Made by a program: the position numbers and the translations under genes
Source of the DNA: Verrucomicrobiales bacterium
GTDB taxonomy: Bacteria > Verrucomicrobiota > Verrucomicrobiia > Limisphaerales > F1-12-MAGs170
Direction of reading: 5' to 3'
Assembly: GCA_005777315.1 (NCBI GenBank)
Contig: SXMN01000195.1
Span: 1 to 32,839 of the forward strand
DNA length: 32,839 bases
The notes under the pieces: generated by a model
What the model was told of the DNA's origin: nothing
Database searches by the model: none
What the model saw: only the letters and a program-made list of their open reading frames with translations
Shown here: positions 14,924 to 23,583 of the stretch, in pieces
How the letters are laid out: every line of letters begins with the position of its first letter
How positions within the stretch are numbered: position 1 is the stretch's first letter

Positions 14924-17548
14924 ATGCTCAACCAATTTATTCTTCGTTCTCTGCCGCACAAACGCGTTGCGATCCTTAGAGCCTGTCTCGCTTTGGCTCT
15001 TGTTCTGATCCCAACGGCCTGTCCGCTCGCTCAAAGCGGGGACAAGCCCGGGGAGGAACAGCCGGCGCTTCCAACGAACCTGGTCATGCCGCCTTCGCCT
15101 CCACTTCCGCCCGTCGAGGCGCTCAAGACATTCCGTCTCCAGGCAGGTTTCCGCATCGAACTGGTTGCAGCGGAGCCGCTCGTCCAGATGCCCGTGGCGA
15201 TGCAGTTTGATACTCGAGGCCGCATTTGGGTTGTGGAAATGCGCGGCTACATGCCGAACGCTGATGGGGTCGGTGAAGATCAACCCTCGGGCCGCATCGT
15301 CGTCCTCGATGATACGAACGGCGATGGTCGGATGGACAAGAGCACCGTGTTCCTTGACGGCCTGGTCATGCCTCGCGCCCTTTGCCTGGTGCAGGATGGC
15401 GTTCTGGTCGCCGAGCCCCCACGCCTGTGGTTTTGCCGCGACACAAATGGCGATGGCAAATGCGACGAGAAGACAGAGGTGGCGAATGATTACGCCACTC
15501 AGAACGATCCCAAGCTCGGAAGGAATTCAAATCCCGAGCTCGGCGCGAACGGGCTCATGCTGGCGCTGGACAATTGGATTTATTCGCCCTACCACGGCTA
15601 TCGTTACCGCCACCATGACGGCCGTTGGTCTCGCGAACCGACTCTCGCCAGCCGGGGTCAATGGGGAATCTCGCAGGACAACTTCGGCCGCCTCTACTTC
15701 AATTCGAACACCGATCAGTTGCGCGGCGACCTCGTGCCTTCCCAATACCTGTCACGAAACACGAACTACACCGCTGCCGGTTCGAACGTGCGGATTGCCA
15801 CCGATCAATCCGTCTGGCCGGCGCGCGTGACCCCAGGTGTCAATCGCGGCTACCAGAAGGGCATCCTTCGAGATGGCAGGCTGGCCGAGTTTACGGCGGC
15901 ATGTGGGCCGGTGATCTACCGTGGAGATCATTTCCCGCCGGAGTTTCAAGGCAACGCATTTGTGGCCGAGCCGGCGGGGAACCTGGTTCATCGCAATGTT
16001 CTTCTCGAACATGACGGCATCGTGACCGCAACCAATGCCTACCATCAGGCCGAGTTTCTTGCCTCGACCGACGAACGGTTCCGCCCGGTGAACCTCTACA
16101 ATGGTCCGGACGGCGCGCTCTACGTCGTCGATTTCTATCACGGCATCATCCAGCACCGGATTTACATGACATCGTTCCTGCGCAAGCAGGTTGAGCAGAG
16201 AAGTCTCGACGCGCCAAACAACATGGGCCGGATCTACCGCGTGGTTTACGATGGCCGCCCACCCGCAGCGGCGCCTCGACTTCACAAAGCAGGCGCCGAC
16301 GAGCTGGTCAAAGCCCTCTCGCATCCCAACGGCTGGCAGCGTGACACCGCGCAACGACTGCTGGTCGAACGTTCCGATGCTTCATCGATTCCGAAATTGA
16401 GGCGGCTTGCCCTGTCCGGTGCCAACGAGCTGGGCAGACTGCACGCGCTCTGGACTCTCCAAGGACTCGCCAGGCTGGATGAACCAACCATTCTGGCGGC
16501 GCTCAAGGATTCAAACGCCAAAGTTCGTTCTGCCACCATTCGCGTGGCCGAACCTTTCGCCCGCCGCAATCCTGCCGTAGCCGATCCACTTCGCGCGCTC
16601 CTTCATGATCCGGACGCCTCTGTTCAACTCCAGCTTGCATTGAGCCTTGGCGAGTTTGGCGACATCGACTCGCTTGCCAGGATCGCTTCCCGGCACGCAT
16701 CCCATCTCTACATTCGCGATGCCATCATTTCCGGACTTGCGGGCCGCGAACTCGATTTCGTTCAACGACTGCTCAGGGAACCATCATGGTCCGAAACATC
16801 GGAGGGCCGCGTCACATTTCTCAAGAGCCTCGCCAGGGCTGTTTTCAATGAGCGAAACACTCCGAAAGTGAACCGTCTTCTGGAGATCGCCGCCGAGCAG
16901 AATTCTTCGTCAGCATGGCGTCAGGTCGCGCTCCTCGACGGCGTCCTCGGCGCCTTTCCCCCACCGCCGAACGACAAACCCGATCAGCAGCCGCAGCCCG
17001 CGAAGCTCGATGCGGAACCGGCGGCGCTTGCCGGCCTGCAAAAGATCCCTTCGCCTGAAACCAGGAGCCGCGTGGAAAAGCTCGCGGCTCTTTTGACGTG
17101 GCCGGGCAAACCCGAACCCGTGGCAGCTCCGGCTGCCGTTGCGGTTGCCCCGCTCACCGCCGAGCAGCAGAAAAGGTTCGATTCCGGCAAGGAACTCTAC
17201 GTCATCACTTGCGGTGCATGTCATCAACCGCATGGCGACGGTCAGGATGGGCTTGCTCCCCCGCTGCGCGATTCCGACTGGGCCATCGGCTCGGTGCAGC
17301 GCACGGTCCGCATCGCTCTCAATGGTGTCCGCGGACCCATCACCGTCAAAGGCAAGATCTACGAGCTCGAAATGCCTGGCATGGGTGTGCTCGACGACGA
17401 ACAAATCTCATCGATCCTCACTTACATCAGGCGCGAATGGGGGCACACCGCAAGCGCCATCGACCCCTCGGACGTCGCCGCCATTCGAAAAGACACTGAA
17501 AAGCGTGAAGAACCATGGACGCAGCCCGAGCTGTTGCGGATTCCTTGA
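14924..17548 (+). CDS. Secreted dehydrogenase-like beta-propeller with HEAT repeats and c-type cytochrome domain
   Basis: The mature architecture is typical of PVC bacteria. It has a signal peptide (residues ~14-36), a propeller-like domain (~60-470; FRIELVAAEPLVQMPVAMQFD, GRIWVVEM, NGDGRMDKSTVFLDGL, DGALYVVDFYHGII) of the TIGR02604/DUF7133 'membrane-bound dehydrogenase' kind, and HEAT-like repeats (~480-680). A monohaem cytochrome c domain ends the protein, with CGACH at 763-767 as the haem site and MPGMG as a candidate axial Met. Two NGDG-containing stretches may bind calcium. It probably oxidises a sugar or alcohol in the periplasm and hands electrons to its own haem; substrate unknown. 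The frame is open 71 codons further upstream, but that part lies on the palindromic element, so I take ATG 14924. rsmE follows after 14 bp. Confidence 0.88.
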   Translation: MLNQFILRSLPHKRVAILRACLALALVLIPTACPLAQSGDKPGEEQPALPTNLVMPPSPPLPPVEALKTFRLQAGFRIELVAAEPLVQMPVAMQFDTRGRIWVVEMRGYMPNADGVGEDQPSGRIVVLDDTNGDGRMDKSTVFLDGLVMPRALCLVQDGVLVAEPPRLWFCRDTNGDGKCDEKTEVANDYATQNDPKLGRNSNPELGANGLMLALDNWIYSPYHGYRYRHHDGRWSREPTLASRGQWGISQDNFGRLYFNSNTDQLRGDLVPSQYLSRNTNYTAAGSNVRIATDQSVWPARVTPGVNRGYQKGILRDGRLAEFTAACGPVIYRGDHFPPEFQGNAFVAEPAGNLVHRNVLLEHDGIVTATNAYHQAEFLASTDERFRPVNLYNGPDGALYVVDFYHGIIQHRIYMTSFLRKQVEQRSLDAPNNMGRIYRVVYDGRPPAAAPRLHKAGADELVKALSHPNGWQRDTAQRLLVERSDASSIPKLRRLALSGANELGRLHALWTLQGLARLDEPTILAALKDSNAKVRSATIRVAEPFARRNPAVADPLRALLHDPDASVQLQLALSLGEFGDIDSLARIASRHASHLYIRDAIISGLAGRELDFVQRLLREPSWSETSEGRVTFLKSLARAVFNERNTPKVNRLLEIAAEQNSSSAWRQVALLDGVLGAFPPPPNDKPDQQPQPAKLDAEPAALAGLQKIPSPETRSRVEKLAALLTWPGKPEPVAAPAAVAVAPLTAEQQKRFDSGKELYVITCGACHQPHGDGQDGLAPPLRDSDWAIGSVQRTVRIALNGVRGPITVKGKIYELEMPGMGVLDDEQISSILTYIRREWGHTASAIDPSDVAAIRKDTEKREEPWTQPELLRIP

Positions 17549-17562
17549 GGCCTGTCGATTTC

Positions 17563-18321
17563 ATGCATCGTTTTTATCTTCCCGGAGCCGGACGCATGGG
17601 ATCCAGCTTGATCCTGTCCGGCGCCGAGGCGCATCACGCGCTGCGCGTCCTGCGCGTTCGACAGGGTGAGCGCCTCGCAGTGCTCGATGGCGAAGGGAAT
17701 CAATTCATTTGCGAGGTGCGTGAGGCAGACCGTCGCGCATTGACGCTGGCGGTGGTCGAACGCAAGCAGATCCCCGCCCTGCCCTGCGCAGTGACGCTGG
17801 CCAAAGCTGTCACGAAAGGAAAGACGATGGATCTTGCCGTGCAGAAGGCCACGGAACTGGGAGTTCACCGGTTCGTGCCATTGATCTGCGAACGAACCGT
17901 TTCCCAGGTCGATGATGAAGGCGCGGCGGCCAGGGTCGCGAAATGGCAGGCCATCGCCATCGAATCCATCAAGCAATGCGGCTCCGCATGGCTTCCAAAG
18001 ATCGATTCTCCCGTGTCGCTGGAAAAGTTTGCCGCAGAGAATGCCAACTTCGAACTGTCGCTGGTCGGTGCGCTTACTCCTGAAGCCACTCACCCGCGCT
18101 CCCGCTTTGAGAACTTCCGAGCAAAGCACGGACGTCTCCCGGCTTCGATCTGCCTCTGGGTCGGCCCAGAGGGCGACTTTACCGAGGCAGAAATGGAAGT
18201 CATGAAACGGGTCGGCGCTCTTCCAGTGAGTCTCGGATCACTCGTTCTGCGCAGTGAAACAGCGGCGATCTACCTCACATCGATCACGAACTACGAGGTA
18301 CAAGGTTGCAGTTCGGAGTAA
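17563..18321 (+). CDS. rsmE: 16S rRNA (uracil1498-N3)-methyltransferase RsmE
   Basis: This 252-aa SPOUT-family enzyme methylates N3 of U1498 in 16S rRNA using S-adenosylmethionine. The N-terminal PUA-like part begins MHRFYLPG and contains GAEAHHALRVLRVRQGE. The methyltransferase part shows KGKTMDLAVQKATELGV, the SAM-knot WVGPEGDFTEAE, and LGSLVLRSETAAIYL. The start is ATG 17563; the frame is open 16 codons upstream, but those overlap the previous gene and are not family-like. A GAGG about 12 nt upstream could be the ribosome-binding site. It is only 14 bp after the dehydrogenase gene and probably co-transcribed, with no obvious functional link. Confidence 0.95.
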   Translation: MHRFYLPGAGRMGSSLILSGAEAHHALRVLRVRQGERLAVLDGEGNQFICEVREADRRALTLAVVERKQIPALPCAVTLAKAVTKGKTMDLAVQKATELGVHRFVPLICERTVSQVDDEGAAARVAKWQAIAIESIKQCGSAWLPKIDSPVSLEKFAAENANFELSLVGALTPEATHPRSRFENFRAKHGRLPASICLWVGPEGDFTEAEMEVMKRVGALPVSLGSLVLRSETAAIYLTSITNYEVQGCSSE

Positions 18322-18363
18322 TTCCCGCGAAAACCCGCGACTGCACTGCCCAGGACTTGCGGT

Positions 18364-18630
18364 TCAAAGTTCCCGATAGACTTCACGCCGGTGGCGGACG
18401 ATCGAGACATCGACCAGCCTGGCGTCGTCATCAATGGAATAAACGACTCGATAATCTCCCACACGCAGACGCCAGAGATTGCTTTCGCCTCGAAGTTTGA
18501 CAACGCCGCCTGGTCGAGGATTGACCGACAAAGCTTCAATCCTGGCGAGAAGCCGGACGACAAGCGAAGTCGGGAGATTCTCCAGTTCCTTGCGGGCAGA
18601 CCGCGCAAATGTGAGGCGATAATCAGCCAT
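18364..18630 (-). CDS. RelE/ParE-family toxin
   Basis: The 88-aa basic protein has the compact RelE/ParE layout: YRLTFARSARKELENLP at the N-terminus, the central GVVKLRGESNLWRLRVGDYRVVYSID, and the C-terminal VSIVRHRREVYREL. RelE-type members cleave mRNA in the ribosome; the LWRLRVGDYRVVY and H-R-R-x-x-Y signatures place it nearer RelE than ParE. It overlaps its antitoxin gene by 8 bp, giving translational coupling. It runs convergent to rsmE, 42 bp from its stop. Confidence 0.9.
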   Translation of the reverse strand: MADYRLTFARSARKELENLPTSLVVRLLARIEALSVNPRPGGVVKLRGESNLWRLRVGDYRVVYSIDDDARLVDVSIVRHRREVYREL

Positions 18631-18814
18631 TGCCCTTCTGGTCCACCCTCAGTCGCCGTTTGACTTCGGCCAGGCTCTCGCGTGGTTCGCGGGCACGGGA
18701 CCTGGCCAGAAGCGTGTCGTGAAAATCTTCCCACAACTCGCCGTGCTGACGAAGATCAATTACTGCCGCTGTCTTCCGTCCACGGCCATCAACGAGGAAT
18801 GATACACCACTCAT
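18623..18814 (-). CDS. Antitoxin of the RelE-type module
   Basis: This 63-aa protein precedes and overlaps the toxin. Its N-terminus SFLVDGRGRKTAAVIDLRQHGELWEDFHD resembles the short strand plus L-x-x-Y/H-x-x-L-x-E-D-x-x-D pattern of small RelB/Phd-like antitoxins, which dimerise and bind their own promoter. The charged C-terminal half (REPRESLAEVKRRLR) would wrap the toxin. The family within the antitoxins is not certain. Autoregulation is expected, but I see no clear operator in the ~150 bp upstream. Confidence 0.8.
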   Translation of the reverse strand: MSGVSFLVDGRGRKTAAVIDLRQHGELWEDFHDTLLARSRAREPRESLAEVKRRLRVDQKGNG

Positions 18815-18965
18815 ATTTCAAAGCATACATAACCGCACTGAGAACACCAACGGATCTTGCGAGCACTCGTGTCACTTACTTCCTTGCGAGGTGAGAAAAA
18901 CAATTACTGCCTCGGTAGCCAGACCGAGAACCCATGAAATTCCCTGGCTCTTCGATAGCATTGAA

Positions 18966-20003
18966 TCACGCGTTCACCAGCACCGCCTTCACAATCTCAC
19001 CCGAATGCATCGTCTCGAACGCCTCGTTCCACTGTTCCAGCTTCCATTGTCCTCCGATGACAGGATCGATGTTGAGCTGGCCGGAGGAGAGAAGTTGGAT
19101 CACGCGCTCCCAGATCGGCCAGTTATGACTGAAGCTGCCTTGCAGTCGGATATTTTTCTGCACCAGCGGATCGAGCGAATGGTTGAACGGTTGCGGGCCC
19201 CAGCCCACCTTCGTAATCCATCCAGCCGGACGCACAATCTCCATCGCGGTCTTCAACGAACCAGAGAAACCAGTGGCATCGATCACCCCGTCGGCACCGA
19301 GGCCGTCTCGCGCGCCGGCCCATCCAGTGGGATCGCCAATGATCGGGTTGCAGCCATAATGCTTCTCGGCGATGTCGAGTCGTTTTCGGTCCCGCTCAAG
19401 GCCAACAAGCCCGACTTCAGCGCCCCGCAGCCGGGCGATTGCAGCGCACAACATCCCAATCGGCCCCGGTCCGAGGATCACCACGCGGTCGCCGGGCTGG
19501 ATGCTCGAATTAATCACGGTGGCGTTGTAGGCCACGGCACACGGCTCCGAGAGTGCTGCTTTTTCGAGTGATAGACTGTCCGGCACGCGATGCAGGATGC
19601 GTGATGGCACGCGGACGAAGCGCGTCATGGCGCCATCCACCGCGGCGCCATAGCCTTTGCGCGTCGGATCCAGATTGTAGAGGCCGATGCGGCTCATGGG
19701 ATTTTCCGGATCGATGACGGCGGCGGTCTCGCTCACCACACGGTCGCCCAATTTGAAACTCTTCACACCGGCTCCGATCCCGGCAATGCGGCCTGCAAAT
19801 TCGTGGCCGAGAATGCACGGATACGCGACCTTCCATCCTTGATCCCCGGTCCACATGTGCAGATCGCTGCCGCAGACTCCCACCGCCGCGACCTGGAGAA
19901 GCACATCATTCTCGCCAATGGTGGGAATCGGAACATCGCGCAATTCGACGTTGTGGCGCTGTGGGCCGAAATTGACGACGGCAAGCTGAGTGGGGTTGCT
20001 CAT
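18966..20003 (-). CDS. Zinc-type medium-chain alcohol/polyol dehydrogenase lacking structural zinc cysteines
   Basis: This 345-aa MDR-superfamily enzyme resembles sorbitol and threonine dehydrogenases. Catalytic zinc ligands are Cys44 (VCGSD), His67-Glu68 (GHE) and probably Glu153 (SEP). The Rossmann loop is GPGPIG (178-183), with Glu203 at the end of the second strand suggesting NAD. Where the structural-zinc lobe normally has C-x2-C-x2-C-x7-C, this protein keeps the spacing but has Asp98, Asn101, Ser104 and Asp112. The second zinc is therefore absent. The next gene upstream encodes a hexulose-phosphate synthase-like enzyme on the same strand, with 156 bp and a palindromic repeat between them, so a joint role in sugar or polyol breakdown is possible. 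Confidence 0.92.
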   Translation of the reverse strand: MSNPTQLAVVNFGPQRHNVELRDVPIPTIGENDVLLQVAAVGVCGSDLHMWTGDQGWKVAYPCILGHEFAGRIAGIGAGVKSFKLGDRVVSETAAVIDPENPMSRIGLYNLDPTRKGYGAAVDGAMTRFVRVPSRILHRVPDSLSLEKAALSEPCAVAYNATVINSSIQPGDRVVILGPGPIGMLCAAIARLRGAEVGLVGLERDRKRLDIAEKHYGCNPIIGDPTGWAGARDGLGADGVIDATGFSGSLKTAMEIVRPAGWITKVGWGPQPFNHSLDPLVQKNIRLQGSFSHNWPIWERVIQLLSSGQLNIDPVIGGQWKLEQWNEAFETMHSGEIVKAVLVNA

Positions 20004-20037
20004 ATCATTGCTCTAAAAACATTCAGTCACTTGAACA

Positions 20038-20100
20038 CCCCTCACCCCGTCCCTCACCCCATCCGATTGGGAGAGGGTGTCCGAAGGACGGGAGAGGGGA
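20038..20100. repeat. Palindromic repeat, CTCTCCC type, short form
   Basis: The segment starts CCCCTCACCCCGTCC and ends GGACGGGAGAGGGG. These ends are inverted copies apart from a small slip. It lies between the decarboxylase/aldolase and dehydrogenase genes and could act as a terminator or stabiliser for the upstream message. Confidence 0.75.
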
Positions 20101-20159
20101 AAACTGTGTCTGGGCGAAATCAAACGCTCGCTGCATTCTTGTCCTCCATAAGCATCGGT

Positions 20160-20825
20160 CTAGCTGCGAGACTTGTAGTTCGATTTCACTTGTTGCACGT
20201 AGTCCTTTAGCGCACCCAGCACATCCGGGCTGTCAAAGAGCGGATGCCCAATGGCGACAAGTTGCGCACCCATCTTCGCCGCTTTCACCGCGTCCGCGAC
20301 ACCGAATGTCCCGATACCGACCGGAATGTTCACCACGTCCAGCACCGCCCCAAGCCATTGCGTGCCGTCTTTGGAAGCATCCGCGCGCCATTGATCGGCG
20401 GCGTAATGAAGGTAGAGCATATCCACGCCCCAACGGGCGCAAACACAAGCGCGCCCCGGCTGATCCTTTACACCGATGGTATCGACCACAACCTTGATGC
20501 CGGTTTGTTTGCCGGCGGCGATGGCGGCTTTGACGGTTTCATCCGTCGCGTTGCCGCAAACCGTCATGTAATGGCCGCCCTGTTTCTGGGTGAGCAGAAC
20601 GTTCTTCCCGCCAGAGTCCATTGTTTTGTAATCGGCGAGCACGGGATAATTCGGAAACGCCCTGGCGAGCTTCCCAATCGCACCCGCGCCTTCCGAGACG
20701 ATCAGCGGCGTGCCGGCCTCAATGATGTCCACTCCGGCGCGCACGCCGATCTCGGCAAAGCGCAGTGCTTCGTCGATGGTGGGAAAATCAAGCGCCAGTT
20801 GAACCAGAGGAAAAGTTGATTGCAT
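20160..20825 (-). CDS. 3-hexulose-6-phosphate synthase / 3-keto-L-gulonate-6-phosphate decarboxylase family enzyme
   Basis: The 221-aa protein is a TIM-barrel member of the OMP decarboxylase suprafamily. It shows LALD (Asp13) at strand 1, DIIEAGTP at strand 2, and the magnesium-binding DYKTMD at 65-70, near the DLKTMDAG of hexulose-phosphate synthases (aldol condensation of formaldehyde and ribulose 5-phosphate). KGPDC enzymes have a similar DxK-x2-D, so decarboxylation of a keto-gulonate phosphate remains possible. VDTIGVKD at strand 5 is again closer to synthases. No isomerase (PHI) is adjacent, which weakens a formaldehyde-fixation role. The dehydrogenase gene follows on the same strand. 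Confidence 0.85.
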   Translation of the reverse strand: MQSTFPLVQLALDFPTIDEALRFAEIGVRAGVDIIEAGTPLIVSEGAGAIGKLARAFPNYPVLADYKTMDSGGKNVLLTQKQGGHYMTVCGNATDETVKAAIAAGKQTGIKVVVDTIGVKDQPGRACVCARWGVDMLYLHYAADQWRADASKDGTQWLGAVLDVVNIPVGIGTFGVADAVKAAKMGAQLVAIGHPLFDSPDVLGALKDYVQQVKSNYKSRS

Positions 20826-20981
20826 GGCGTGACCCTACGAAATCGCCATCTGAAGTTCGAGAAGGAAAACTGCTCTTGTGCCGCGGAGAGATTCGGAGGG
20901 GTTCAACGAACGTTCAATGGGAAGCATCCCAAAGTTCCTTGCGGCGCGATGGCGATCCCCGTCCATAACGCACTCCAGATA

Positions 20982-21074
20982 AACCGCCAGTTTCAGCACA
21001 GAGATTTGGAGGACACAGAGAAAGACTGTTCTCCTCCCCTTCGGAGACTCTGCGTCCTCCGAAACTCCGTGCTA
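20982..21074 (+). repeat. Palindromic dispersed repeat, CAGAGAAAGACTG type
   Basis: The arms 20995-21020 and 21048-21073 are complementary at about 22 of 26 positions (AGCACAGAGATTTGGAGGAC against the complement AGCACGGAGTTTCGGAGGAC). It is a second copy of 4797-4890 in the opposite orientation. It lies 31 bp beyond the flgL stop, where it could end or protect the flagellar transcript. Confidence 0.87.
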
Positions 21075-21104
21075 AAAACCCTGTGCTACGAGGAAACAGG
21101 AAGG

Positions 21105-22040
21105 TTACCGGATGTAATCCAGCAAATCGTTCTGAAGGATCATGCTGCTGCTTTGCATGGCAGCCTGATAAGCGGTTTGAGTTTCGTGGAACTTGAGCAG
21201 TGTCTGGGCGAGATCCGCGTCGGATTCCTTGGAGATCAATCCTTCCAGTGAGTCTCCACGTTTGCGGCCTATGGCCGCCGTGGTCTCAAGGCGGGATTGA
21301 ACGGAACCATTGGTTCCAAAGTGGTAAAGCAGATTCTCCTCGTCCGCTGCGATCTGGGCATGATTCGTCGAGTTGATGGCGTCGGTATTTCCGGCAAGCA
21401 GGTTGTCCCTCAGTGAAATCAGGTGGTTGAAAAGGTCGGCGCCACTTCGGCTGTCGGTGAGGAGACCTCGAGGGCCGTTACCGGAGTTGTTTGAACCGAG
21501 GGCCTGCGAAGTGATCGTGACGTTCTGCGAAATTTCACTCTCGGCGATGGATTCGTTCCCCTGGTAAGCCACGCTCGTGATGAGTCCGCCCGCGTCAGTC
21601 GTTGCAACGAAGGCCTGCTGATCGCTCCGTGTGCCCGAGAAAATGTAATCTCCACGATTCCGTGTGTTGGCAAGTTGCACGGCCTGTTTGATCATCTCGT
21701 TGAGTTCCGTCGCATAGGTCGTCAATTCAGCCGGAGATTTGAGGCCATCGGCCAGCGTGGTGATCTCACCGGCGCGATCCACGACCTTTTTGAGCGATTG
21801 CATCGCGCCATAACTTGCGGTCGCCAGTTCGCTATGCCGGTCAATGTTCCTTTGATACTGGCCGAGTGACTTGGCCTCACCCTGCATGTCCAGCACGCGC
21901 CGCATGGCGGTTGGGTCGTCCTGGGGCAAAGTCAGCCGCTGGCCGGTGGCGGCCTGATTCTGAAGTTGATACTGCCGGACAGCCAGCCGGCTCAATTGAT
22001 CTCGAAGACTTATCGGGAAAGTGTTTGCTGTGATTCGCAT
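21105..22040 (-). CDS. flgL: Flagellar hook-associated protein 3 (FlgL)
   Basis: The 311-aa protein is the second hook-filament junction protein, linking FlgK to flagellin. It has the flagellin-like N-terminal D0/D1 coiled region starting MRITANTFPISLRDQLSRLA with the LPQDDPTAMRRVLDM helix. A middle stretch around NTRNRGDYIFSG is diagnostic of FlgL. The C-terminal helix is ETQTAYQAAMQSSSMILQNDLLDYI. It is the last gene of the flagellar operon, 104 bp after flgK, the largest gap in the operon. Confidence 0.95.
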   Translation of the reverse strand: MRITANTFPISLRDQLSRLAVRQYQLQNQAATGQRLTLPQDDPTAMRRVLDMQGEAKSLGQYQRNIDRHSELATASYGAMQSLKKVVDRAGEITTLADGLKSPAELTTYATELNEMIKQAVQLANTRNRGDYIFSGTRSDQQAFVATTDAGGLITSVAYQGNESIAESEISQNVTITSQALGSNNSGNGPRGLLTDSRSGADLFNHLISLRDNLLAGNTDAINSTNHAQIAADEENLLYHFGTNGSVQSRLETTAAIGRKRGDSLEGLISKESDADLAQTLLKFHETQTAYQAAMQSSSMILQNDLLDYIR

Positions 22041-22144
22041 GGCTGATTGATGTTATTGCTGTTCAATGATCCCGGCGCCTGCGAGCGCTCCCAGTTGGGC
22101 AGCTCGACCAGGTCCGCCTCCCATCCCATTATGATTTCGGCGCA

Positions 22145-23575
22145 TCATCGTTTCAGGTTCACAATGATTTCCAGCATCTCCTCCACGGTCGTGATCAGTT
22201 TGGCCGAGGCTTGAAATGCCTTCTGGTACTTCATCAAATCGGTCATTTCCTCGTCGAGAGAAACGCCGCTGAATGAGTCGCGTTGCCGCAACAACATCCG
22301 CTCGACGATGTTCTGATTCTCCAACTGGGTGTTCACGGAGTTCAATGACTGCCCCATTCCCGCCACAGACTGGCCAAACCGCTCGACGAACGTCTGACCG
22401 CCCAGTGCCGCAATGCTCTGGTTTCCCAATTGCGCCAGAGCCAGGGCCACCTGGTTGTCGCCCACGGCGTCGGCAACTCCGCTCACCTGGATCGCCGATG
22501 GGCTCGACGTCAACGCGCCATTGACCGCTATGTCCGCCGCTCCGGTTCCAGTGAAGAAATTTTGCCCCGTTGCACCCGTCAGGCTGAAGCCGCCGCTGTG
22601 GACGGCGTTGACGGAAGTGATGAGATTAGACGCAAGCGTGTCGATTTCGGATCGGAGCGAAGCAAGGGTACCGTCCCGCACTTCCATCGTGCCATGCAGG
22701 CTTCCGCCGATCAAAGAAAGCGTCTGCGCGGCGGTCTGGGCTCGGACGACCAGTTGTCCGGAGCCAGGATCGAATGCTTCCAGAGTGTCCTGGACCACGC
22801 CTGATGAAACCATGTTCACACCGTCAATGCTGACGTCCACGACGCCATCCGACTGGGTGACCGTGGAAATGTTGGCGAGCTTTGCCAGCTCCTCGATCCT
22901 CTGCTGGCGGACATCACGAAGATCATTGGCCACTCCACCGCCTCCCACTTCCGAGGACACGATCTGCTGGTTGAGCTTGGCGATGTCCTTCAGCAGAAGA
23001 TTCGCGTTGGAAACGTCCGCCTCGATGGATCGATTCAACGAGTCATTCACTTCACCAAGGCGGTTGGAGACCTGGTTGAACTGGGTGGAGAGGTTCTCCG
23101 CCTTGATCAGCAACACCTGACGTTCCGCCAGTGAAGTGGGATTTGTGGAGAGGCTTTGAAACCCGTTGAAAAGATCGGAAATGTTTTCGGCCAGGCCCTG
23201 CTGTCCTCCAACGCCACTTGCGGCGGACGATCCGGCGGGACCGCTGGCCTGGCGGTCGATCATCTGCCCGAGATTCGCCTCGGTGTATTGCAACCCCTGC
23301 TGCTGGGCTTCAAGCGAACTGCGCACGCTGGTCTCGCTTTGCACCTGCTGGTCCAGCAGGAGATTCCGCACCTGGACGATGGCGACTGACTCGACTCCCG
23401 TTCCCTGCAAGCCCACGGCACTGGGAACTGGAAGAGACGTCTGGAGGACCAACCGCTGGCGTGCATAGGCGGGATTGTTGACGTTTGCGAGATTGTGTCC
23501 GGCAATTTCCGATCCCTCACGTTGCGCCGACAGGGAGCGCACGCCGAGATTGAGAGTTCCAAAAAGTCCGAGCAT
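22145..23575 (-). CDS. flgK: Flagellar hook-associated protein 1 (FlgK)
   Basis: This 476-aa protein forms the first junction ring on the hook. The N-terminus carries LNLGVRSLSAQREGSEIAGHNLANVNNPAYARQR, the family's rod/hook signature. The C-terminus ends with YQKAFQASAKLITTVEEMLEIIV. The central region is short compared with E. coli FlgK (about 547 aa). The flgN chaperone gene ends 8 bp upstream, consistent with coupled production of FlgK and its chaperone. Confidence 0.96.
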   Translation of the reverse strand: MLGLFGTLNLGVRSLSAQREGSEIAGHNLANVNNPAYARQRLVLQTSLPVPSAVGLQGTGVESVAIVQVRNLLLDQQVQSETSVRSSLEAQQQGLQYTEANLGQMIDRQASGPAGSSAASGVGGQQGLAENISDLFNGFQSLSTNPTSLAERQVLLIKAENLSTQFNQVSNRLGEVNDSLNRSIEADVSNANLLLKDIAKLNQQIVSSEVGGGGVANDLRDVRQQRIEELAKLANISTVTQSDGVVDVSIDGVNMVSSGVVQDTLEAFDPGSGQLVVRAQTAAQTLSLIGGSLHGTMEVRDGTLASLRSEIDTLASNLITSVNAVHSGGFSLTGATGQNFFTGTGAADIAVNGALTSSPSAIQVSGVADAVGDNQVALALAQLGNQSIAALGGQTFVERFGQSVAGMGQSLNSVNTQLENQNIVERMLLRQRDSFSGVSLDEEMTDLMKYQKAFQASAKLITTVEEMLEIIVNLKR

Positions 23576-23583
23576 AACGTTGA

